A stretch of DNA of 64,000 nt, from the NCBI GenBank assembly GCA_965199595.1, contig OZ241182.1, forward strand, positions 248,001 through 312,000, read 5' to 3'. The notes under the pieces were generated by a model. It saw nothing but the letters and a program-made list of their open reading frames with translations, did no database searches and was not told the origin of the DNA. The position numbers and the translations under genes were made by a program. Source of the stretch: JBBROS01 sp965199595. Lineage in GTDB: Bacteria > Pseudomonadota > Alphaproteobacteria > Acetobacterales > Acetobacteraceae. Of this stretch, positions 33,589 to 41,682 are shown piece by piece; position 1 is the stretch's first letter, and each line of letters starts with the position of its first letter.

Positions 33589-34547
33589 GGCAGGGCCCCC
33601 AGCGACCAGGCCAGGATGCCCTTCTGCGCGTGCAGCCGGTTCTCCGCCCCGTCGAACACCACGGATTGCGGCCCGTCGATCACCTCGGCGCTCACCTCCT
33701 CGCCCCGGTGCGCCGGCAGGCAGTGCATGAACACCGCATCCGGCGCCGCCTGCGCCATCAGCGCCGGGTTCACGCTGTAGGCCGCCAGCATGTTGTGGCG
33801 GCTGATGGCCGGGTCGTCGTTCATGCTGACCCAGGCATCCGTCACCACGCAGCGCGCGCCATCCACGGCAACGCCCGGGTCGTCGGTCAGTTCGATGCGG
33901 GCGCCCTGCGCGCGGGCCCAGTCGATCAGCCTCTGCGGCGGCCGGCGCAGCTCAGGGGTTGCGATCCGCAGGGTGAAGCCGAAGCGCACCGCCGCCTCGA
34001 TCCAGCTGCAGGCCACGTTGTTGCCATCCCCCACCCAGGCGACCACCTGGTTGGCGATCGGGCCCCGATGCTCCTCGAAGGTCATCACATCCGCCATCAG
34101 CTGGCACGGGTGGCTCATGTTGGTGAGCCCGTTGATGACCGGCACGGTGGCATGCTCCGCCATCTCCTGCAGCCGGGCCACGTTGTCCGTCCGCATCATG
34201 ATGCCGTCCACGTAGCGGGACAGCACGCGCGCCGTATCCGCCACCGTCTCCCCACGCCCCAGCTGCAGCTCGGACGCGCTGAGGGTGACGACATCGCCGC
34301 CCAGCTGCCGCATGGCGACCTCGAAGCTGACCCGGGTGCGGGTGCTCGGCTTCTCGAACACCAGCGCCAGGGTCTTGCCCGCGAAGGGCCTCGGCTTCTC
34401 CGCCGCAGTCTTCCAGGCGCGGGCCGTGTCCAGCATGGACCGCAGCGTCTCGCCGTCGAAGTCACGCAGGTCGAGGAAGTGGCGGGGCGGGGAACCCCCC
34501 GCGCCCACCGCATCCACCAGGTCGGGTCGCCGAAGCGCCTCGCTCAT
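33585..34547 (-). CDS. argF: Ornithine carbamoyltransferase
   Basis: Cytosolic enzyme joining carbamoyl phosphate and ornithine to citrulline in arginine synthesis, 320 residues. Carbamoyl-phosphate-binding KPSTRTRVSFEVA, the SELQLGRGET loop, HPCQ in NMSHPCQLMAD, the ornithine loop around DAWVSM, and the catalytic FMHCLPAHRG are all present. ATG at 34547 overlaps the argD stop as ATGA; the stop overlaps orf96. Length is standard. The argD-argF pairing is common in alphaproteobacteria and supports an anabolic rather than catabolic role. Confidence 0.96.
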   Translation of the reverse strand: MSEALRRPDLVDAVGAGGSPPRHFLDLRDFDGETLRSMLDTARAWKTAAEKPRPFAGKTLALVFEKPSTRTRVSFEVAMRQLGGDVVTLSASELQLGRGETVADTARVLSRYVDGIMMRTDNVARLQEMAEHATVPVINGLTNMSHPCQLMADVMTFEEHRGPIANQVVAWVGDGNNVACSWIEAAVRFGFTLRIATPELRRPPQRLIDWARAQGARIELTDDPGVAVDGARCVVTDAWVSMNDDPAISRHNMLAAYSVNPALMAQAAPDAVFMHCLPAHRGEEVSAEVIDGPQSVVFDGAENRLHAQKGILAWSLGALP

Positions 34548-35740
34548 TTCGCCGCGGCTGCCAGCAGCGCCGGCTGGCAGCGGCGGGCCCCGCGGCGGAT
34601 CATCTCCACCGCGGCATCGAGATCCGCATCGGTGATCACCAGCGGCGGCACCAGGCGCACCACGTTGTCGCCGGCGGCCACGCTCAGCAGCCCCTCGGCG
34701 GCGAACGCGTCCTGCACCTCGCTGTTCGGCACCACGCACTTCAGCCCCAGGATCAGCCCGGCCCCGCGCACATCGGCCAGAACCTCCCTGTTCTCGGCCA
34801 CCACCGCTTCCAGCTTGTGCCACAGCACACGCGCCTTGCGGTCCACCTCCGCCAGGAAGCCCGGCGCCAGAACCACGTCCAGCACCGCATTGGCCGCCGC
34901 GCAGGCCAGCGGATTGCCGCCGAAGGTGGTGCCGTGCGTGCCGGCCGAGAGGTGCCGGGCCACCGACTCCTTGGCCAGGATCGCCCCCATCGGGAAGCCG
35001 CCGGCAATGCCCTTGGCAATGGACATCACATCCGGCTCGATCCCCGCCCACTCATGCGCGAACAGCTTGCCGGTGCGCCCCATGCCGCACTGCACCTCGT
35101 CCAGCCCCAGCAGGATGCCGAACTCGTCGCAGGTGGCGCGCAGGTCGCGCAGGAAGTCCAGATGCGCCGGGCGGATGCCGCCCTCGCCCTGCACCGGCTC
35201 GATCAGGATGCCCGCCGTCTCCGGCCCGATGGCATCGCGCACCGCATTCATGTTGTTGAACGGCACATGGTCGAACCCATCCACCTCCGGGCCGAAGCCC
35301 TTGAGGTACTTGGCATTGCCCGTCGCCGCCAGCATCGCCAGGGTGCGGCCGTGGAAGGCGCCGTCGAAGCACAGCACCCGGTAGCGCTCGCCGCGCCCGG
35401 TCTCGCTCATCGCCTTGCGCATCATCTTGACCAGGCCCTCATTGGCCTCGGCGCCGGAATTGCAGAAGAACACGCTGTCCGCGAAGCTCGCCTCCACGAA
35501 CCGCGCCGCCAGCCGCTCGGCCTGCGGCACCCGGTACAGGTTGCTCGTGTGCATCACCCGCCCGGCCTGCTCGGTGATGGCCCGCACCAGGTGCGCGTTG
35601 TTGTGCCCGAGCGAGGAGGTGGCGATGCCCGCCCCGAAATCCAGGAATCGTCGCCCGTCCGCCGTGAACAGCCAGGCGCCCTCGCCCCGCTCGAAAGCGA
35701 GGTCGGCACGGTTGTACGTCGGCATCAGGGCGGAGATCAT
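34544..35740 (-). CDS. argD: Acetylornithine aminotransferase
   Basis: PLP enzyme converting N-acetylglutamate semialdehyde to N-acetylornithine, 398 residues. Conserved features: FLDFGAGIATSSLGH near the N-terminus, FCNSGAEANEG (phosphate binding), FDGAFHGRT, LDEVQCGMGRTG with the cofactor Asp-x-x-Gln, and the Schiff-base Lys in SIAKGIAGGFPMG, followed by HGTTFGGNPLAC. ATG at 35740 is used; a GTG five codons upstream (35755) follows a GAGG that is too close to it. First gene of argD-argF-orf96-chaA. Also likely to serve lysine biosynthesis (DapC activity), as in many bacteria. Confidence 0.95.
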   Translation of the reverse strand: MISALMPTYNRADLAFERGEGAWLFTADGRRFLDFGAGIATSSLGHNNAHLVRAITEQAGRVMHTSNLYRVPQAERLAARFVEASFADSVFFCNSGAEANEGLVKMMRKAMSETGRGERYRVLCFDGAFHGRTLAMLAATGNAKYLKGFGPEVDGFDHVPFNNMNAVRDAIGPETAGILIEPVQGEGGIRPAHLDFLRDLRATCDEFGILLGLDEVQCGMGRTGKLFAHEWAGIEPDVMSIAKGIAGGFPMGAILAKESVARHLSAGTHGTTFGGNPLACAAANAVLDVVLAPGFLAEVDRKARVLWHKLEAVVAENREVLADVRGAGLILGLKCVVPNSEVQDAFAAEGLLSVAAGDNVVRLVPPLVITDADLDAAVEMIRRGARRCQPALLAAAAK

Positions 35741-35871
35741 GGAAAGTTCTTGCACCTCGTTGAATGTTCGCCCCGCCAGCCCGGAACAGCGCGCCCGGCC
35801 AGCAGAACGAAGGAACGAGGATGAAACCGGGACACCGCCGAAGTCAACGGTTTACGGCTGCCGGCCAGCCC

Positions 35872-36294
35872 CTAATACACGAAAGACGGCATCGCCCCCA
35901 GCGCATCCTTGGTCATGCCCGGCAAGACCACCTTGTCCGCCTCCACCTTCAGCTGCTCGAAGGGCAGCGCCACCAGCTTGCTGCCGACGCCCAGCACGCC
36001 GCCCATCGAGACCACCGCGACCGTCACCTTGTTGCCCGCGGTCATCACCAGGTCGTCGACCGTGCCGATCTTCTCGTTGCTGTCCAGATACACCGAGGCA
36101 CCGATGATCCGGCTGGCCCGCGTGCCGTTCTCCAGCTTCACCGTCGCCACCGCCAGGTTCGGGTTGTTGGTCGTCGCCACCAGGCCCGGCGCCAGCACCG
36201 GGGCAGCGGGCGACGGCGGCTGCTGCGCCACCACCTGCACCGACACCGAGGCGGCAATGGCGGTCAGCATGATCAAGGTCCGCGAATTCAACAC
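35872..36294 (-). CDS. Exported PRC-barrel domain protein
   Basis: Protein of about 140 residues with an N-terminal signal sequence (LNSRTLIMLTAIAASVSVQVVAQQ) and a C-terminal PRC-barrel: ASRIIGASVYLDSNEKIGTVDDLVM is the hallmark, followed by VTVAVVSMGGVLGVGSKLVALPF. Single-barrel exported members are common in alphaproteobacteria and are of unknown function. Start is uncertain: GTG at 36294 or TTG at 36291, the latter better spaced from GGAG. It is divergent from recX (118-bp gap) and followed by a small hairpin (35856-35870) just beyond the stop. Confidence 0.83.
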   Translation of the reverse strand: MLNSRTLIMLTAIAASVSVQVVAQQPPSPAAPVLAPGLVATTNNPNLAVATVKLENGTRASRIIGASVYLDSNEKIGTVDDLVMTAGNKVTVAVVSMGGVLGVGSKLVALPFEQLKVEADKVVLPGMTKDALGAMPSFVY

Positions 36295-36412
36295 CGTCCG
36301 TCTCCAATTTCATCATCGGCGCCCATCAAGGCGCTCAACGCAGGTCTGTCAGGGAACGTTATGCCTTGCTTCAGGGTTCCGGGCGAGGGGCGGGCGTGGC
36401 ATCGTCTCGCAC

Positions 36413-37042
36413 ATGGCTAAACCGCCCAGAAACCCCGGCTCTCCCAAAGCCGGCCCCCCCAAAGCCGGGCCCGCCCCCACACGCGCCGGGCTGCACGAAG
36501 CCGCGCTCCGCCACCTCTCCCGCTTCGCCACCACCGAAGCCGGCCTGGTCCGCGTGCTGGACCGCCGGGTGCAGCGCTGGGCCCGGCTGGCCGAAGCCGA
36601 AGGGCAGGGGCCTGACACCGCCCCCCTCCGCGCATTCGTGCGGGAGGTGGCCCGGGCGCTGGTGCAGTCCGGCGTGATCGATGACGCCGCCTTCGCCGCC
36701 GCCCGCGCCGCCCGCCTGTCCCGCGCCGGACGGTCGCGCCGGGCCACCGCCGCCCACCTGGCCGCCAAGGGCATCGGCGGCGAGGTCGCGGGCGCCGCCC
36801 TGCCGCCGGCCGAGGCGGAACTGCCCGCCAGCCTGGTCTATGCCCGCAAGCGGCGCATCGGCCCCTTCCGCCCCGCGCCCGACCCGGATGATGAAAGACC
36901 AGACACCCGCCTGCCAGAGACCCGCCTGCGCGACCTGGGCGCGCTGGCCCGCGCCGGCTTCCCGCGTGAGGTCGCCGAGCAGGCCCTGGCCATGAACCGC
37001 GACGACGCCCTCGCCCTCATCACCCTGCTGAAGCGCGGCTGA
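36413..37042 (+). CDS. recX: RecX-family regulatory protein
   Basis: Probable modulator of RecA filaments, 209 residues. The helical repeats typical of RecX are visible: LHEAALRHLSRFATTEAGLVRVL, then a VREVARALVQSGVIDDAAFAAARAARLSRAGRSRRATAAHLAAKGI-type stretch, and a C-terminal repeat with LARAGFPREVAEQALAM. The N-terminus has a Pro/Lys/Gly-rich tail (PKAGPPKAGPAP). ATG at 36413. No recA is nearby; instead the stop overlaps azlC as TGATG. The family assignment is good, the operon partner is unusual. Confidence 0.82.
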   Translation: MAKPPRNPGSPKAGPPKAGPAPTRAGLHEAALRHLSRFATTEAGLVRVLDRRVQRWARLAEAEGQGPDTAPLRAFVREVARALVQSGVIDDAAFAAARAARLSRAGRSRRATAAHLAAKGIGGEVAGAALPPAEAELPASLVYARKRRIGPFRPAPDPDDERPDTRLPETRLRDLGALARAGFPREVAEQALAMNRDDALALITLLKRG

Positions 37043-37773
37043 TGGCCCGGCCCAGCTTCACACGCCCCAGCTTCTCGTGGGCGTCCTTCAAGGAGGGGAC
37101 CCGCCAATCCCTTCCGCTGCAGGTGGCGCTGATCCCCTTCGGCCTGGTCTGCGGCGTGGCCGCGCAGGGCCGCGGCCTCTCCCTGCTCGAGGCGCTGCTG
37201 ATGAGCGCCCTGTGCTACGCCGGCTCCGCCCAGCTGCTGGCGCTCAGCCAGTGGGGCACCCCGGTCTCGCTCGTGGCCGTCACCCTCGCCGCCTTCATCG
37301 TCAACCTCCGCCTGGCGCTGATGGGCCCGGTGATGGGCCCCTGGCTTGACCGCGTGCGCGGCTGGCGCCTCTGGGGCAGCCTGTTCCTGATGGCGGACCA
37401 GAACTGGGCGATGTCGGTGCGGGAGATGCAGAGGGGCCGCGGCGATGCCGGGTTCATGTTCGGCTCCGGCCTGGTGATGTGGATCACCTGGGTCGCCACC
37501 ACCGGCATCGGCCATGTCATGGGCGCCACCCTGCGGCCGCCCCCGGGCCACCCGCTGTTCTTCGCCGCCCTCGCCGTGTTCGTCGCCATCTGTGCCGCCA
37601 TGTGGCGCGGCCGGCGAGACCTGCTGCCCTGGGTGGCCGCCGCCGCCGTGGCCGTGGTCTCCGCCCGCCTGCTGGGCGGCACCTGGTATGTGGTGCTGGG
37701 CGCGCTGGCCGGCGCCATCACCGGCGTCATCCGGGACCGGCGGCAGGCGGCAGCCCCCAACCCGTCAGCATGA
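37042..37773 (+). CDS. azlC: AzlC family branched-chain amino-acid exporter subunit
   Basis: Inner-membrane protein of 243 residues with about seven to eight helices. FKEGTRQSLPLQVALIPFGLVCGVAA is the typical N-terminal AzlC motif (E-G-x(5)-P), followed by SALCYAGSAQLLAL and VNLRLALMGPVMGPWL. AzlC and AzlD together export branched-chain amino acids or analogues. ATG at 37042 overlaps the recX stop; the stop overlaps azlD as ATGA. Confidence 0.93.
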   Translation: MARPSFTRPSFSWASFKEGTRQSLPLQVALIPFGLVCGVAAQGRGLSLLEALLMSALCYAGSAQLLALSQWGTPVSLVAVTLAAFIVNLRLALMGPVMGPWLDRVRGWRLWGSLFLMADQNWAMSVREMQRGRGDAGFMFGSGLVMWITWVATTGIGHVMGATLRPPPGHPLFFAALAVFVAICAAMWRGRRDLLPWVAAAAVAVVSARLLGGTWYVVLGALAGAITGVIRDRRQAAAPNPSA

Positions 37774-38069
37774 CGCTCGATCCCTGGGTCCTGCTCGCCA
37801 TCACCTGCATGGCGCTGGCCACCTACCTCAACCGCGCCGGCGGCTACCTGCTGTTCCGCGCCGTGCGCCCGCCGCCCCTGGTGCGCGACATGCTGAGCTA
37901 CATCCCCGGCGCCCTGTTCGTCAGCTACGTCGTCCCCGCCCTGGTGGCCGGCAGCCTGCAGCACTGGGCCGGCGCCGCCGCCACCATCATCCTCATGCTG
38001 CTGACCCGGCAGATGGCCATCGCCATCCTCGGCGGCACCGCTGCGGCCTGGCTGGTCTGGGCCTTCTGA
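37770..38069 (+). CDS. azlD: AzlD family branched-chain amino-acid exporter subunit
   Basis: Small inner-membrane partner of AzlC, 99 residues with three to four helices. The conserved TYLNRAGGYLLF and the SYIPGALFVSYVVPAL segment identify the family. ATG at 37770 overlaps the azlC stop (ATGA). Last gene of recX-azlC-azlD. The downstream 79 bases to the CHAP gene show no clear terminator. Confidence 0.92.
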   Translation: MTLDPWVLLAITCMALATYLNRAGGYLLFRAVRPPPLVRDMLSYIPGALFVSYVVPALVAGSLQHWAGAAATIILMLLTRQMAIAILGGTAAAWLVWAF

Positions 38070-38148
38070 CACCCATCCCGGCCCCGTGATCGCCGTTGAT
38101 CCGCCACAATCGCCGCCGTAACTTGCCGGTGATTGAACGGGGGCTGGC

Positions 38149-38670
38149 ATGGGTCGGGCGTTGAGGGTGCTGGCCATGCTGTGTCTGCCCACGCTCGGCC
38201 TGGCCGGCTGCGGCAGCGGGCCGCGCATTGTCGCGGGCGGCGCCGGGTCGTCCAGCTCGCTGGAATGTGCCCCCTTCGCCCGCCAGGTCTCGGGCATCCA
38301 GCTCTATGGCGAGGCCTATTCCTGGTGGGACCAGGCGGAGGGCCGCTACGGCAAGGGCGCCGAACCCATCGAGGGCGGCGTCCTGGTGTTCCGCAGGTCC
38401 GGCCGCCTGCCCTCCGGCCACGTCTCCGTGGTGGCCCGGCAGGTCTCGGACCGCGAGATCCGGGTGACGCAGGCCAACTGGGTCCACCGCCGCATCACCC
38501 GCGACGAATCCGTGATGGACGTGTCGGACCGCAACGACTGGAGCCGGGTGCGGGTCTGGTGGGCGCCGTCCCGCACCCTGGGCACCACGGTCTATCCCAC
38601 CTACGGCTTCATCGCCCCGGCGCGCCCGCGCCCGCGCAGCGAACTGCTCGCAGGCCTCGCCACGCCCTGA
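38149..38670 (+). CDS. CHAP-domain lipoprotein, probable peptidoglycan amidohydrolase
   Basis: Envelope protein of 173 residues. MGRALRVLAMLCLPTLGLAGC is a lipoprotein signal with lipobox LAGC (Cys21). The CHAP domain keeps its likely catalytic residues: Cys40 in SLECAPFAR, His91 in LPSGHVSVVA and Asn110 in VTQANW. CHAP amidases cut peptidoglycan peptides. It lies upstream of tatA, separated by 112 bases containing a small hairpin, so it is probably a separate unit. Whether it is an active hydrolase or a binding variant cannot be told, but the residues look intact. Confidence 0.85.
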   Translation: MGRALRVLAMLCLPTLGLAGCGSGPRIVAGGAGSSSSLECAPFARQVSGIQLYGEAYSWWDQAEGRYGKGAEPIEGGVLVFRRSGRLPSGHVSVVARQVSDREIRVTQANWVHRRITRDESVMDVSDRNDWSRVRVWWAPSRTLGTTVYPTYGFIAPARPRPRSELLAGLATP

Positions 38671-38773
38671 CCGCGTGCGGGGCGGCTTGCATGCGGCGAC
38701 CAGCCGGGCCATGTGAGGGAGGTAACAGAGGGGCCCACAGCCCCTTAACAGGCGAGCAGGGCCACGCCCTGAC
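38659..38773 (+). repeat. 13-bp direct repeat flanking the CHAP-tatA intergenic region
   Basis: GCCACGCCCTGAC occurs at 38659-38671 (covering the CHAP gene stop) and again at 38761-38773, ten bases before the tatA ATG. The copies bracket most of the intergenic region and may mark a small duplication or an insertion scar. Confidence 0.5.
38729..38745 (+). terminator. Small hairpin between the CHAP gene and tatA
   Basis: AGGGGC / GCCCCT with a five-base loop (CCACA), followed by TAACAGG. The stem is only six pairs and has no T-run, so its role as terminator of the CHAP transcript is tentative. Confidence 0.35.
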
Positions 38774-38782
38774 GGAGGAACC

Positions 38783-39043
38783 ATGGGTAGCTTCAGCATC
38801 TGGCATTGGATGGTCGTTCTGCTGGTTGTGCTGCTGCTGTTCGGCAGCGGCAAGGTCAGCAACCTGATGGGTGACTTTGCCAAGGGCATCAAGTCGTTCA
38901 AGAAGAACATGGCCGAGGAGCCCGACGCCTCCATGGAGGCCAGCGCCATCGACCGCCCGACCGGCACGATCTCGCCCCCCATCGCCACCCCGGCCGCCAC
39001 CACCACAACGGTCCGCGAATCCACCACGGCCCGCCCGCTCTGA
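38783..39043 (+). CDS. tatA: Twin-arginine translocase subunit TatA
   Basis: Membrane pore-forming subunit of the Tat system for folded proteins, 86 residues. A single N-terminal helix (HWMVVLLVVLLLF) is followed by the hinge FGSGKVSNLMGDFAKGIKSFKK amphipathic helix, diagnostic of TatA/E. The conserved Phe-Gly pair is present. The acidic/Ser/Thr-rich tail is variable. ATG follows GGAGGAACC, a strong ribosome site. tatB and tatC are not adjacent, so this is a stand-alone tatA as in some alphaproteobacteria. A hairpin terminator follows at once. Confidence 0.95.
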   Translation: MGSFSIWHWMVVLLVVLLLFGSGKVSNLMGDFAKGIKSFKKNMAEEPDASMEASAIDRPTGTISPPIATPAATTTTVRESTTARPL

Positions 39044-39051
39044 ACCAGAAC

Positions 39052-39077
39052 GCCGGGATGGCAGCCGCCATCCCGGC
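39052..39077 (+). terminator. Terminator hairpin after tatA
   Basis: Perfect 11-bp inverted repeat GCCGGGATGGC / GCCATCCCGGC with loop AGCC, nine bases after the tatA stop, then TTGACT. Strong stem, weak T-tract. Confidence 0.75.
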
Positions 39078-39135
39078 TTGACTGGGCTACCCATCGGCGG
39101 AGGATCGCCCGGCAACCCGCCGGAGATCACGCCGC

Positions 39136-40089
39136 ATGCCGCACACCGTCGCAGCCACCCCCGAAACCCTGCACTGGGGCACCTTCGACGCCGGGCACAG
39201 GCCCGTGCTGACGATCGAGAGCGGCGAGACCGTCGTGATGCAGTGCATCTCCGGCCCGCCGGATCTCATGCCGCCCGCCAGCGCCGGCCTCACCATCCCC
39301 CCGGCCCTGGCCGCCTATCACGCCTCGAGGCCCCCGCGCCTCGGCCCCCACATCCTCACCGGCCCCATCGCCGTCCGCGGCGCCGAGCCCGGCGACATGC
39401 TGGAAGTCCGCATCGACCGGATCGAGTTCGGTGCCGACTGGGGCTATTGCGGCCACCGCCCCCTGGCCGGCACCCTTCCGGAAGACTTCCCCGACCGCTT
39501 CCTGAGCCATATCCCCGTTGACGCCGCGGCCAACACCTGCCGGCTGCCCTGGGGCACCGAACTGCCGCTCTCCCCGTTCTTCGGCGTGATGGGCGTGGCG
39601 CCACGGCCCTCCTACGGCGCCATCTCCACCAAGGAACCCCGCGAGCACGGCGGCAACCTCGACAACAAGGAGCTGGGCGCCGGCAGCACCCTGTTCCTCC
39701 CGGTCTTCGTGCCCGGCGCCAACTTCTCCGCCGGTGACGGCCATGGCGTGCAGGGCGACGGCGAGGTCTGCATCAACGCGCTGGAGATCTGCCTCGACGG
39801 CACCTTCACCCTCGTGCTGCACAAGGGCGGCGGCGAGCGCAACCCGCTGCTCCGCTTCCCCCGCGGCGAGACGCCAACGCTGTTCATCTCCATGGGCATG
39901 AACGAGGACCTGGACCTGGCCATGAAGCAGGCGCTGCGCGAGATGATCGCCTTCATCTGCAGCCGCACCAACCTCTCGCGCGACCAAGCCTACCAGTTCT
40001 GCTCCCTGGCCGTGGACTTCCACGTTACCCAGACGGTGAACGGCGAGAAGGGCGTGCACGGCCTGCTGAAGAAGGGCCTGCTATTCTAG
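39136..40089 (+). CDS. Acetamidase/formamidase family protein
   Basis: Cytosolic amidohydrolase of the FmdA/AmdA family releasing ammonia from formamide, acetamide or related short amides, 317 residues. Recognisable features: the AGHRPVLTIESGETVVMQC-type N-terminal region (DAGHRPVLTIESGETV), HILTGPIAVRGAEPGDML, FFGVMGVAPRPSYGAIST, GNLDNKELGAGSTLFLPVF, and the late GDGHGVQGDGEVCINALE stretch. These are strongly conserved in the family. Start ATG 39136 fits. It stands alone; the gcrA regulatory region begins directly after its stop. Confidence 0.92.
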   Translation: MPHTVAATPETLHWGTFDAGHRPVLTIESGETVVMQCISGPPDLMPPASAGLTIPPALAAYHASRPPRLGPHILTGPIAVRGAEPGDMLEVRIDRIEFGADWGYCGHRPLAGTLPEDFPDRFLSHIPVDAAANTCRLPWGTELPLSPFFGVMGVAPRPSYGAISTKEPREHGGNLDNKELGAGSTLFLPVFVPGANFSAGDGHGVQGDGEVCINALEICLDGTFTLVLHKGGGERNPLLRFPRGETPTLFISMGMNEDLDLAMKQALREMIAFICSRTNLSRDQAYQFCSLAVDFHVTQTVNGEKGVHGLLKKGLLF

Positions 40090-40113
40090 CGCCCCGCGGA
40101 ACACAACGAGACC

Positions 40114-40163
40114 GACTCGGAGCCGACTCCGGGCCGGTCCTGCGTGAGTCGAATCGGCGACTC
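40114..40163. promoter_or_regulatory. Cluster of five GANTC (CcrM) sites upstream of gcrA
   Basis: GACTC at 40114-40118, GACTC at 40125-40129, GAGTC at 40146-40150, GAATC at 40151-40155 and GACTC at 40159-40163. GANTC is the CcrM adenine-methylation site and the element through which GcrA recognises promoters in Caulobacter. The last three also form a dyad, GAGTCG-N6-CGACTC. By simple base composition one site per several hundred bases would be expected, so the clustering is striking. Confidence 0.8.
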
Positions 40164-40168
40164 GGAAG

Positions 40169-40177
40169 TTATCCACA
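40169..40177 (+). promoter_or_regulatory. Perfect DnaA box upstream of gcrA
   Basis: TTATCCACA, the consensus high-affinity DnaA box, lies six bases after the GANTC cluster and about 30 bases upstream of the probable -10 element. An inverted CCACA-N6-TGTGG extends to 40188. In Caulobacter, DnaA activates gcrA transcription, which makes the position meaningful. Confidence 0.75.
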
Positions 40178-40182
40178 GTATT

Positions 40183-40213
40183 TTGTGGCCCGCCGCTCGA
40201 TTGGCCCTACAAT
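40183..40213 (+). promoter_or_regulatory. Probable gcrA promoter
   Basis: TACAAT at 40208-40213 matches five of six bases of the sigma-70 -10 element. A weak TTGTGG (40183-40188) lies 19 bases upstream, overlapping the half-site of the DnaA-box dyad. A poor -35 beside an activator site fits an activator-dependent promoter. The ATG is about 48 bases downstream. Confidence 0.5.
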
Positions 40214-40261
40214 TTGTTGTCCGAACACGTTACGCTGCCCATGCTGATGCAAGGGGCCCCC

Positions 40262-40768
<507 letters not shown>

Positions 40769-40897
40769 AACCAACGCCAGCCAGCCAGGGCGCGACATTA
40801 ACGACACGCGCGGGCCACAACCCACGCGTTGTTCCGCCATCGTTGCGCCCGCGTGCTTGATTGCGCGGCACACGCGTCGTAGGGAGCAGGTGGAGAT

Positions 40898-41572
40898 ATG
40901 ATGCCACCCAGTGACGACGCGGTCGCCCGCGGCCCAACGATTGTGCCCCATACATCGCTCGATGCCGATTCAGTTCGTGCAGCCTATGCGCGATGGGCGG
41001 GGGTCTATGACCAGGTGTTCGGGGGCGTGTCCGCGTTCGGCCGCCGCCGCGCCGTGGCCGCCGTCAATGCGCTGAGCGGCGCCCGCGTGCTGGAGGTCGG
41101 CGTCGGCACCGGCCTCGCCCTGCCGCACTACGACCGCAGCAAGCGCGTCACCGGCATCGACCTCTCCGCCGAGATGCTCGCCCTGGCCCGGCGCCGGGTC
41201 CGCGACAGCGGCCTCGCGAACGTCGATGCCCTGCTCGAAGTCGATGCCGAGGCCACAGGCTTCGAGGCCGGCACCTTCGACATCGCCGTCGCCATGTTCG
41301 TCGCCTCCGTCGTGCCGCACCCCCGGGCGCTGCTGGCGGAGATGCGCCGCGTGGTGCGCCCCGGCGGCCACCTGCTGTTCGTCAACCACTTCGCCGCCGA
41401 GCGCGGGCCGCGCTGGTGGGTGGAACGCGCCCTGGCCCCCGCCTCGCGCAAGCTCGGCTGGCATCCGGACTTCTCGCGGGAGGCCCTGCTGCCGCCCGAG
41501 GATCTGGACCACGCGCAGTTCGTCGGCGTCCCGCCATTCGGGCTGTTCACGTTGGTGCAGTTGCCAAACTGA
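40898..41572 (+). CDS. PmtA-like SAM-dependent phospholipid N-methyltransferase
   Basis: Class I methyltransferase of 224 residues. SAM-binding motif I VLEVGVGTGLALPHY is near residues 66-80, followed by VTGIDLSAEMLALARRR and the motif IV region FDIAVAMFVASVVPHP. The N-terminus SVRAAYARWAGVYDQVFG and the C-terminal LLFVNHFAAE are typical of Rhodobacter-type PmtA, which methylates phosphatidylethanolamine to phosphatidylcholine. Two successive ATG codons (40898, 40901) follow AGGTGGAG. It lies 129 bases after gcrA in the same direction. A ubiquinone/other small-molecule methyltransferase is the alternative. Confidence 0.8.
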   Translation: MMPPSDDAVARGPTIVPHTSLDADSVRAAYARWAGVYDQVFGGVSAFGRRRAVAAVNALSGARVLEVGVGTGLALPHYDRSKRVTGIDLSAEMLALARRRVRDSGLANVDALLEVDAEATGFEAGTFDIAVAMFVASVVPHPRALLAEMRRVVRPGGHLLFVNHFAAERGPRWWVERALAPASRKLGWHPDFSREALLPPEDLDHAQFVGVPPFGLFTLVQLPN

Positions 41573-41584
41573 CGTCGCCGCGGC

Positions 41585-41613
41585 TTGAAATCGGCGGATA
41601 CGTTCGATACTCC
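41585..41613 (+). promoter_or_regulatory. Weak candidate promoter of the oxidase operon
   Basis: TTGAAA (41585-41590), 17 bases, then TACTCC (41608-41613), in the 110-bp region before coxB. The -35 is good, the -10 poor. Nothing else stands out in this interval. Confidence 0.3.
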
Positions 41614-41682
41614 ATAAGGCGTCGCGCCACAGCGCGGGCGCGGGTCGCGGCAAGCGGGCAAGAAGGCGGATTGAACCAGGAC

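Noticed and set aside
35842..35870. TTGACT and small hairpin as promoter/terminator between argD and the PRC-barrel gene
   Set aside because: No acceptable -10 at proper spacing and only a five-pair stem; mentioned only in passing in the PRC-barrel entry.
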